DNA of 5,203 nt from an uncultured Bacteroidia bacterium. Its GTDB lineage: Bacteria; Bacteroidota; Bacteroidia; Bacteroidales; Prolixibacteraceae. Position 1 is the stretch's first letter; the number at the start of each line of letters is the position of its first letter. This document shows positions 1 through 5,203 of this stretch, piece by piece. Position numbers and translations under genes: made by a program. Under the pieces are notes generated by a model, which saw only the letters and a program-made list of their open reading frames with translations, had not been told where the DNA came from and made no database searches. The DNA lies in the NCBI GenBank assembly GCA_903859795.1, contig CAIOOC010000726.1, positions 1-5,203 of the forward strand, given 5' to 3'.

Positions 1-1430
1 AGATCGGCCCACTCCTGATCAAACGTTACATTCTCAAATCCCCTCACGGCCTCCATTGTTACTAAATTAGGATAGGTTCGCTGCCACCCTTTTGGATACG
101 TTGCACCATGAAAGTTCACCATTAATTTATATTTCAGGGCATCCTGTAAGATGTCATTGTAATACTTCATCATCGACTGACCATCACCACCAAAGAAATC
201 AACCTTTATCCCTTTAATTCCCATTTCGCTGATCCGCTTAAATTCCGCTTCCCTGTTCAGATTAAAAAGTAAATGATCCTTGGGATGGTAACGGACCGTA
301 TTCCAGCTTCCGGCCGAATTGTACCAGAGAAGCAAACCAACTCCCTTCCCCGCAGCATAATCGGCCAGCTCCTTGATTTTTTCATAGCCAATGGTTGTAT
401 CCCAGTCAACATCAATAAGGCAGTACTCCCACTTCATGGAAGCGGCCCAATCGATGTACTCTTTTTGAATCGGAAAGGTTATTGACTCATCTTTTTTCAT
501 GATCCAGCTCCATGAGGCTCTTCCCGGTTTTACAAATGAATAGTCCGAGTCTTTGGCAGGAATTGCAAGATCAGTTTCGAGGGTTGACTCCATCAAGGTT
601 TTAAGACCATCACTGATTGCAATAATTCGCCATGGCGTTAACCACGGAGTTTTGGATTCAGGGAAAAGGGGAGCGAGTGGAGAGGTCCTCTCCCCCTCCT
701 GGGGAAACCCGATTTTATAAATCCCGTTTGCCGATTGTTGCTGAAGACGGGCACCACAATATGTTCCATCCAAACCTGTTTCAGTTAACATTATCCATGT
801 ATTATCTTTTTTAAAAAGTGCCGGGAATACCCATCCCGCAGTATTGGGTGACGGTTTACCGATATCCTCACCCTGAAAATAGTAATCTTCGTAGGATGGC
901 TGGGAATTGCACCAACCCATATAGACATCGGGGCATGGACTCATATAAATCGTTGTTCCAAGTGTAAAGTGGAACGACGTATTTTCCTCAACTATTTTTT
1001 TTACAACTTCTGATTTTTCAGGAAGCAAATATCGAAGCGCTACCCCATCATTCGACAGCCTGAAAATGATTTCAATTGACTGCCGTTTCGAATTAACGAA
1101 CCGGATCGTTCTTTCGTTGCCATTATAGGAGCAATCTTTTCGTTTCCCGGATATAAGCTGGTATTTGTCACTTACTGACCTTAATTCAGATACCGAATCA
1201 ACCTGCAGGCCTTTTGTAAAATCCGTGTCTGTCAGTTTTATTCCCAGAGACGATTCTCCTAAAATCTGATTCCCATTAAAATCAATTGAATAAACCGGAG
1301 CACCATCATGTAGAAGTTTAACCTGTAACCCAATTTTCCCATCAGGACTTGAAAGTTTTAATGCGGGAATTTGTGAAAATATCCTATCTGAGACAAAAAA
1401 TAAAACGACAAGCAAGGTAAATAATTTCAT
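1..1430 (-). CDS. GH97 glycoside hydrolase, retaining type (alpha-galactosidase / beta-L-arabinopyranosidase-like), 3' end cut by window edge
   Basis: My translation from the ATG at 1430 is open for 476 codons, with no stop or frameshift, and runs off the left edge. GH97 proteins are usually about 640-740 residues, so roughly the last quarter to third is missing. Residues 1-20 look like a signal peptide (hydrophobic run LFTLLVVLFFV, cleavage near FSQ), which implies a periplasmic enzyme. About 21-290 match the N-terminal beta-sandwich, with TPWRII at 265-270. About 300 onward is the TIM barrel (ASWSWI, YCLIDVDWD, LLLWYNS). KVDFFGGD places Asp411 where retaining GH97 enzymes have their nucleophile. 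Glu466 in EAVRGFE lies 55 residues later, the same spacing I recall for Asp415/Glu470 of the Bacteroides thetaiotaomicron alpha-galactosidase. Inverting GH97 alpha-glucosidases such as SusB have Gly in place of that Asp. Family membership is firm. Alpha-galactosidase versus beta-L-arabinopyranosidase cannot be decided from sequence. It is last of the four visible genes, 58 bp after galM. Confidence 0.93.
   Translation of the reverse strand, partial: MKLFTLLVVLFFVSDRIFSQIPALKLSSPDGKIGLQVKLLHDGAPVYSIDFNGNQILGESSLGIKLTDTDFTKGLQVDSVSELRSVSDKYQLISGKRKDCSYNGNERTIRFVNSKRQSIEIIFRLSNDGVALRYLLPEKSEVVKKIVEENTSFHFTLGTTIYMSPCPDVYMGWCNSQPSYEDYYFQGEDIGKPSPNTAGWVFPALFKKDNTWIMLTETGLDGTYCGARLQQQSANGIYKIGFPQEGERTSPLAPLFPESKTPWLTPWRIIAISDGLKTLMESTLETDLAIPAKDSDYSFVKPGRASWSWIMKKDESITFPIQKEYIDWAASMKWEYCLIDVDWDTTIGYEKIKELADYAAGKGVGLLLWYNSAGSWNTVRYHPKDHLLFNLNREAEFKRISEMGIKGIKVDFFGGDGQSMMKYYNDILQDALKYKLMVNFHGATYPKGWQRTYPNLVTMEAVRGFENVTFDQEWAD
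679..693. repeat. Perfect 7-bp-arm inverted repeat inside the GH97 gene
   Basis: GGAGAGG, one base, then CCTCTCC forms a perfect short palindrome. It sits in a GC-rich, strongly purine/pyrimidine-biased block (about 661-710) that also holds GGGGAG at 668-673 and CTCCCC at 690-695. On the coding strand it encodes part of GERTSPLAPLFPES (residues 246-259), a variable linker just before the conserved TPW motifs of the N-terminal domain. The reading frame is intact. It may be chance, or the remnant of a palindromic intergenic-type repeat taken into the gene. Confidence 0.5.
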
Positions 1431-1455
1431 TGCAGAAAAATTTATAATCAGTTTG

Positions 1456-1482
1456 ATCTGTGTCAATCTGTGTTATCTGTGG
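1456..1482 (-). repeat. Three-copy CACAGAT direct repeat in the galM-GH97 gap
   Basis: On the minus strand the motif CACAGAT occurs three times (1481-1475, 1472-1466 and 1462-1456), spaced 9 and 10 bases apart, close to one helical turn. It takes up nearly half of the 58-bp space between the galM stop codon and the GH97 start. The unit resembles a CACAGATTAACACAGATT-like intergenic repeat that I recall from many unrelated bacterial genomes, so a dispersed repeat is the simplest reading. A helically phased binding site is an alternative. No transposase or target duplication is visible. Confidence 0.6.
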
Positions 1483-1488
1483 TGAACT

Positions 1489-2625
1489 CTATTTTGCAGA
1501 AAACTTATAAATCGTTGTGGTATGATAAGTTTCCCCGGGTTTAAGAATGGTTGAAGGAAAGGTCGGCTGATTGGGAGAATCGGGAAAATGCTGGGTCTCG
1601 AAACAGAATCCGGAATGTTGATTATAGACAATTCCATATTTACCCGTTATGGTTCCATCCAGGAAATTCCCCGTATAGAACTGCACCCCAGGCTGATCTG
1701 TGTACACCTCCATAATACGGCCGCTTAGCGGTTCAACAACTCGTACTGCCAGATCTTTAATCCCTTTGGTGTCGAGCACATAATTGTGATCATATCCAAT
1801 TGGATTCCCCCCTGTCGCTACAAGATCTTTTCCGATCGGTTTGGCAACTGTAAAATCAAAGGGAGTCCCTTTTACATCACGTAATTCACCTGTTGGGATC
1901 AGTGTACTGTCAACTACAGTATATTTCGAGGCTGAAATCATCACATCATGGGATTTATTGTCCCCTTTCCCTGCCAGGTTGAAATAGCTATGTTGGGTCA
2001 GATTAATCGGAGTTGCCTTATCAGAGGTTGCACTGTAATCAAAAATCAACTGATTATCATCAGTCAAGGTGTAAGAAACCACAGCACTCAAATTGCCGGG
2101 ATATCCCTCTTCACCATCATGGCTCAAATAACTCAGTTTAACTCCAACCGATTTCTCCGATTTGAAATCTTCGGCCTTCCAAATCACTTTATCAAATCCT
2201 TTTATCCCACCGTGCAACTGATTCACACCGTTATTCTGTGCCAGCGTATATTTATTCCCGTCAATTTCAAACTTTCCCTTGGCAATCCGGTTACCATACC
2301 TTCCAACAATAGCTCCAAAATAGGGATTGGCAGCCAGATATCCTGAAAGGCTGTCAAATCCAAGGACGATATCGTCTGATTTCCCGTTTTTATCAGGAAC
2401 GATCAATGAGGTAATTCGTCCGCCGTAATTAGTAACTTTTAGTGTAATTCCGGAATGATTGATTAATGTATAAATATCTGCAACAGATGAGTCGGGCAGT
2501 TTGCCGAAAACTTTTTTGGTAACCGTACCTGGTCCCTGAACAACCTCTTGTTGGGTGCAGGCTATTGAAAAGACTTGTAAACCAATAGCAAGAATAACAA
2601 TTTGAAAAGAAAGAATTTTTTTCAT
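1489..2625 (-). CDS. galM: Galactose mutarotase (aldose 1-epimerase), exported, probable lipoprotein
   Basis: This 378-residue protein would interconvert the alpha and beta anomers of free aldoses such as galactose or arabinose. I chose the ATG at 2625. The in-frame GTG at 2655 would add ten polar residues ahead of a good export signal (MKKILSFQIVILAIGLQVF), ending at SIAC with Cys23 as the likely lipidated residue. Ser at the -3 position of the lipobox is not ideal, so plain secretion remains possible. Numbered from this ATG, the family signatures are in place: His138 in QLHGG, His212 in TQHSYFNLAG, Asp279 in GYDHNYVLD, and the catalytic base Glu343 in GFCFETQHFPDSPN. NYGGRI, GRYGNRI and DGEEGYPGN are also conserved, and the length is normal once the signal is allowed for. 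It follows the GH51 stop by 52 bp and precedes GH97, so it probably acts on sugars freed by its neighbours outside the cytoplasm. Confidence 0.95.
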   Translation of the reverse strand: MKKILSFQIVILAIGLQVFSIACTQQEVVQGPGTVTKKVFGKLPDSSVADIYTLINHSGITLKVTNYGGRITSLIVPDKNGKSDDIVLGFDSLSGYLAANPYFGAIVGRYGNRIAKGKFEIDGNKYTLAQNNGVNQLHGGIKGFDKVIWKAEDFKSEKSVGVKLSYLSHDGEEGYPGNLSAVVSYTLTDDNQLIFDYSATSDKATPINLTQHSYFNLAGKGDNKSHDVMISASKYTVVDSTLIPTGELRDVKGTPFDFTVAKPIGKDLVATGGNPIGYDHNYVLDTKGIKDLAVRVVEPLSGRIMEVYTDQPGVQFYTGNFLDGTITGKYGIVYNQHSGFCFETQHFPDSPNQPTFPSTILKPGETYHTTTIYKFSAK

Positions 2626-2677
2626 TTGTACATGATTGGAATGATGTTTTATCACGAGCTAAAATTACAACTATAAA

Positions 2678-4288
2678 CTATAATTTTTCTATAGATCCTT
2701 TTATCATCGTAATTGAATGTGGTGCAAAACTATACGATATTTTATTAGTTTTCTTAACTTTTATCGAAGGTTTTTTGATCGTTTCAACTACGGTTTTTCC
2801 AAAGTCATTCCCGGCTTTAATATCTGGGCCATTTACTTCATAGACTTCAAAATCACCATTAAACAACCCTTCCTGTGAAATTAAATCAGTGGGAATCGCC
2901 TTCTCTTTGTTTCGGTTAACAACGCAAAGAGTTAGTTCGTTGTTATTGCAGGTTGCCGATACATCCAGAAATGGGACATTTTTCTGCTGGGTGGTTGATT
3001 CACCTAAGCCAATAAAGAACTTTTCCGTGTTGTAGGTTTCACAATCAACCTGCAAATTGAGGGCGGTACCATGCATGTTTTTGGCAAACAACTGCATCGG
3101 ATAATAGATGGTTTGTTTGAACATCCCCTTGTCATTGGTGAATATCGGGGCAATAACATTAACCAACTGAGCCATATTGGCCATCTTCACGATATCGGCA
3201 TTGCGTATAAATGCATTCAGAAAACCAGAAATTACCAATGCGTCCTCGAGGTTATAATGCTCTTCCAGCGCTCTGGTTCCGGCCATACTTTTTTCGGCGC
3301 GTGCCCGGTACCAGATGTTGTACTCATCCCAGGCAATGTAAATTGGCGGTCGATTTCCCCGCTTTGCATTCTGCATTTCACGGTCGATCATACCTTTCAC
3401 TACACGTGTCCTCTCCTCGAGAACCCGCGGTGTTGAAACAAAATTATAATAATTGTCATCAGGGTTCCCTACATACATATGTAATGCAAGGTAGTCAATA
3501 ACATCTCGCAGCTCATGAAGAATTTTAGCATTCCATTCATTTGGATCAGCCTCCGGGCGATAGTTTGAAGACCCGGCTGCAATAAGTTTAATGTCGGGAG
3601 AGGTAAGTCTCATCAATTTAGCTGCTTCAAGCGCTTTTTTGCTGTAATCTTCGGCATTCAGGTGCCCCATCTGCCAGAAACCATCCATCTCATTTCCAAG
3701 ACTCCAGTATTTAATGTTGTATGGTTCGGAAAAGCCATTCTTTTTTCTCAGTTCTGCGTAATAAGGCCCCCCTTTTACATTACAATATTCTACCCATTGC
3801 TGTGCCTCTTCAATTGAACCGGTGCCCATATTCACCGAGAAATATGGCTCAGTATTCATCCTGCGGGCGTAGTTTACAAATTCATCGGTTCCGAAACGAT
3901 TTGTCTCCAGACGTTCCCAGGCCAGTTCCATGCGGGGAGGGCGTTGGTCCTTTGGGCCAATTCCATCTTTCCAATGGTAGTTTGATACAAAATTTCCACC
4001 GGGATAACGTGTAATCGAAACATTCAGGTCCTTGACCGCATCCAGGACATCAAGGCGAACCCCATTTTCATCCGAAAGCGTGGAACCTTCCTCATAAATT
4101 CCACCATAGACACAACGTCCAAGGTGCTCCACGAAATTCCCAAAAAGGTTTTTATCAACATCTCCAATTTTACGGTCGATATCAATTTTTATCCTGGCAT
4201 TCTGAGACTCTGCAATAAATGCTGACAGAATCAGTCCTCCTGTCAGAATTAAACATAATGCAATTCTGATTTTATATTTAGTTATCAT
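2678..4288 (-). CDS. GH51 alpha-L-arabinofuranosidase, exported
   Basis: This 536-residue enzyme is predicted to release terminal, non-reducing alpha-L-arabinofuranose from arabinan, arabino-oligosaccharides or arabinoxylan by a retaining mechanism. Residues 1-30 are a signal peptide (basic start, hydrophobic LCLILTGGLILSAFIA, likely cleavage near ESQNA), so it should work in the periplasm. Many GH51 enzymes are cytoplasmic and about 500 residues long; the signal largely accounts for the extra length. The N-terminal signature NLFGNFVEHLGRCVYGGIYE is at about 47-66. Glu200 in WSLGNEMDG is the expected acid/base and Glu322 in AWDEYNIWY the nucleophile. RYPGGNF at 94-100 and LALHMYVGN around His270 also match the family barrel, and the C-terminal part after about 390 fits the usual beta-sandwich. 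The ATG at 4288 lies only 10 bp after the GH43 stop and has A/T-rich upstream sequence without a Shine-Dalgarno, so the two are almost certainly co-transcribed. Preference for arabinan is inferred from the GH43 partner. Confidence 0.96.
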   Translation of the reverse strand: MITKYKIRIALCLILTGGLILSAFIAESQNARIKIDIDRKIGDVDKNLFGNFVEHLGRCVYGGIYEEGSTLSDENGVRLDVLDAVKDLNVSITRYPGGNFVSNYHWKDGIGPKDQRPPRMELAWERLETNRFGTDEFVNYARRMNTEPYFSVNMGTGSIEEAQQWVEYCNVKGGPYYAELRKKNGFSEPYNIKYWSLGNEMDGFWQMGHLNAEDYSKKALEAAKLMRLTSPDIKLIAAGSSNYRPEADPNEWNAKILHELRDVIDYLALHMYVGNPDDNYYNFVSTPRVLEERTRVVKGMIDREMQNAKRGNRPPIYIAWDEYNIWYRARAEKSMAGTRALEEHYNLEDALVISGFLNAFIRNADIVKMANMAQLVNVIAPIFTNDKGMFKQTIYYPMQLFAKNMHGTALNLQVDCETYNTEKFFIGLGESTTQQKNVPFLDVSATCNNNELTLCVVNRNKEKAIPTDLISQEGLFNGDFEVYEVNGPDIKAGNDFGKTVVETIKKPSIKVKKTNKISYSFAPHSITMIKGSIEKL

Positions 4289-4298
4289 ATTTTTAAAA

Positions 4299-5203
4299 TT
4301 ATTTTATTGAATAATTTTGGTCAATTACAGGCCACCCATCTTTATTCCAATTCAGTTTTCTAATATTTAGCTTCGGCTTGCCGTTGTCATGGGCATCATA
4401 ACCATGAAAAATCAGATAATCTGATCCATCAAAATTTACTACAGCATTATGTCCTACCCCATACCAATCTGAATCTCCCTGAAGCAGAATTGTCCCACCT
4501 CCCTTGGCCATCGCTTTCCCGGATAGATCAGTGTATGGTCCGGTCAGTTTTGCAGCGCGACCAACAATCATTTTGTAGCTGCTGTTAACCCCTTTGCAAC
4601 AATAGTCTATAGAAGCAAACAGATAATAGTAATTCCCTTTCCTGAAAACAAAAGGAGCCTCGATAGCATTTCCGCCCGCATCAACCGGATTATTGTCAAT
4701 CGCCGGTGGATTGACACTATTCGGATCAGACTTTCGGGAGGCTATGGTCGGAATATGATGAATATCTTCAGCAACACTCATTGCATCGGGTGAAAGTTGT
4801 ACAAGTTTCAATCCATCCCAGAATGAGCCGAAACATAAATACGGAGTTCCGGTTTCATCAAGGATAAAATTTGGATCAATAGCATTCCAGTTGGTCTCAC
4901 CCGGCACAGACTGTATTATTTTCCCGTGATCGATCCACTTAAATTCGGGGTCGGATGGGTTAAGAGTTTTGTTGGTAACTAAACCGATGCATGAGGTATT
5001 CTTTCCAAAAGCTGAAACAGAGTAGTACAAATAGTATTGTCCGTTAAAATAGCTAATGTCCGGAGCCCATATGTGCCCTTTAAAAGTTGGGATTGCTTCG
5101 ACAGCCCATTGCGGAACCTGAGCAAAAACAGGTTCTTCTTTCTTCCACTTTTTCATGTCAGGTGAAGAGAATACTGAAATTCCCATCCCGGTGCAAAACA
5201 CAT
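4299..5203 (-). CDS. GH43 arabinanase (arabinan endo-1,5-alpha-L-arabinosidase type), 5' end cut by window edge
   Basis: The frame is open from the right edge to a TAA at 4299, giving 300 visible codons. The GTG at 5201 is an internal Val codon in the first beta-propeller blade (VFCTGMGISVFSSPDMKKW), not a start. The signal peptide and the first catalytic Asp lie outside the window, probably 30-60 residues upstream. Numbering from that Val, Asp109 in NAIDPNF is the expected pKa-modulating Asp, Glu181 in GNAIEAPFVF is the general acid, and His251 in GVGHNAV matches the metal-site His of arabinanases. WAPDI, IDYCCKGVNSSYK, VGRA and GPYTD fit the five-bladed propeller of family arabinanases. The enzyme is predicted to cut alpha-1,5-linked arabinan by inversion, feeding the GH51 enzyme encoded 10 bp downstream. 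An exo-acting arabinosidase in the same family cannot be excluded, and cell location is unknown without the N-terminus. Confidence 0.93.
   Translation of the reverse strand, partial: VFCTGMGISVFSSPDMKKWKKEEPVFAQVPQWAVEAIPTFKGHIWAPDISYFNGQYYLYYSVSAFGKNTSCIGLVTNKTLNPSDPEFKWIDHGKIIQSVPGETNWNAIDPNFILDETGTPYLCFGSFWDGLKLVQLSPDAMSVAEDIHHIPTIASRKSDPNSVNPPAIDNNPVDAGGNAIEAPFVFRKGNYYYLFASIDYCCKGVNSSYKMIVGRAAKLTGPYTDLSGKAMAKGGGTILLQGDSDWYGVGHNAVVNFDGSDYLIFHGYDAHDNGKPKLNIRKLNWNKDGWPVIDQNYSIK

Larger units (their letters stand above)
1..5203 (-). other. Predicted operon segment for arabinan / arabinogalactan side-chain breakdown
   Basis: Four genes in the same direction (GH43, GH51, galM, GH97) are separated by about 10, 52 and 58 bp with no clear hairpin-plus-T-run terminator between them. 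All visible N-termini carry export signals, and the activities are complementary: backbone cutting, arabinofuranose release, alpha-galactose or beta-arabinopyranose release, and anomer equilibration. This is the usual layout of a Bacteroidota polysaccharide-utilization locus. The SusC/SusD transporter pair and a sensor-regulator, which normally complete such a locus, are not in the window and would have to lie beyond its edges. Confidence 0.75.

Noticed and set aside
661..710. Suspected frameshift or pseudogene in GH97 around the GC-rich block
   Set aside because: Translation on both sides stays in one frame from 1430 to the left edge, and conserved motifs before (TETGLDGTY) and after (TPWRII) the block are in that frame.
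632..814. Plus-strand open frames at 273-485, 632-814, 1948-2346, 3071-3436, 3211-3501 and 3721-4014
   Set aside because: Each lies entirely opposite a well-conserved minus-strand enzyme gene, resembles no recognisable protein and has no supporting context. They are antisense shadows.
1437..1467. Possible Bacteroidota-type promoter before GH97 (ATTG, 19 bases, TAAATTTT on the minus strand; also a TTGACA with TATAAA 14 bases later)
   Set aside because: The -7 match to TAnnTTTG lacks the final G, and transcription would begin almost at the ATG. The sigma-70-like pair has too short a spacer. In a 58-bp A/T-rich gap such matches are expected by chance.
1431..1488. Intrinsic terminators in the gaps between genes
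   Set aside because: None of the three gaps contains a stable GC-rich stem followed by a T-run on the coding strand. The T-run before the GH97 ATG has no hairpin in front of it.
2626..2655. Upstream GTG start for galM at 2655
   Set aside because: It would put a polar stretch (IKHHSNHVQ) before a complete signal peptide. The ATG at 2625 gives a standard short basic n-region and a better start codon.
5199..5203. GTG at 5201 as the true start of the GH43 gene, or the ATG at 5203
   Set aside because: Starting at the GTG would lack a signal peptide and the first catalytic Asp and would begin in the middle of a propeller strand. The ATG at 5203 is in a different frame from the GH43 reading frame.

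Overview
The window reads as part of a polysaccharide-utilization gene cluster from a Bacteroidota bacterium. Three things suggest this: glycoside hydrolase family 97 (GH97) is found mostly in that phylum, every protein whose N-terminus is visible carries an export signal, and the spaces before the start codons are A/T-rich with no Shine-Dalgarno sequence. The lineage is an inference from gene content and style; no taxonomic marker gene is present.

All four genes lie on the minus strand, so transcription runs from high to low coordinates. In that order they are: a GH43 arabinanase-type gene cut at its 5' end by the right edge (4299-5203); a GH51 alpha-L-arabinofuranosidase (2678-4288); an exported, probably lipid-anchored galactose mutarotase (1489-2625); and a GH97 enzyme of the retaining type cut at its 3' end by the left edge (1-1430). 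The gaps are about 10, 52 and 58 bp, and I see no convincing terminator in any of them, so a single operon is likely. Its promoter and any SusC/SusD-type transporter genes would lie outside the window.

The genes fit the breakdown of arabinan or arabinogalactan side chains, for example on pectin. GH43 would cut the alpha-1,5-arabinan backbone or its oligosaccharides. GH51 would release terminal L-arabinofuranose. GH97 would remove a terminal alpha-D-galactose or the structurally equivalent beta-L-arabinopyranose. The mutarotase would equilibrate the anomers of the released sugars before uptake. The exact substrates are inferred.

The coding content is ordinary for such a cluster. The points worth a second look are the retaining active-site signature of GH97 beside arabinan enzymes, the extracytoplasmic mutarotase, a three-copy CACAGAT repeat between galM and the GH97 gene, and a GC-rich palindromic block inside the GH97 coding sequence. 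I found no RNA gene, CRISPR array, insertion sequence or evidence of a new kind of system. The only non-coding stretches are the three short gaps, and none exceeds 60 bp.
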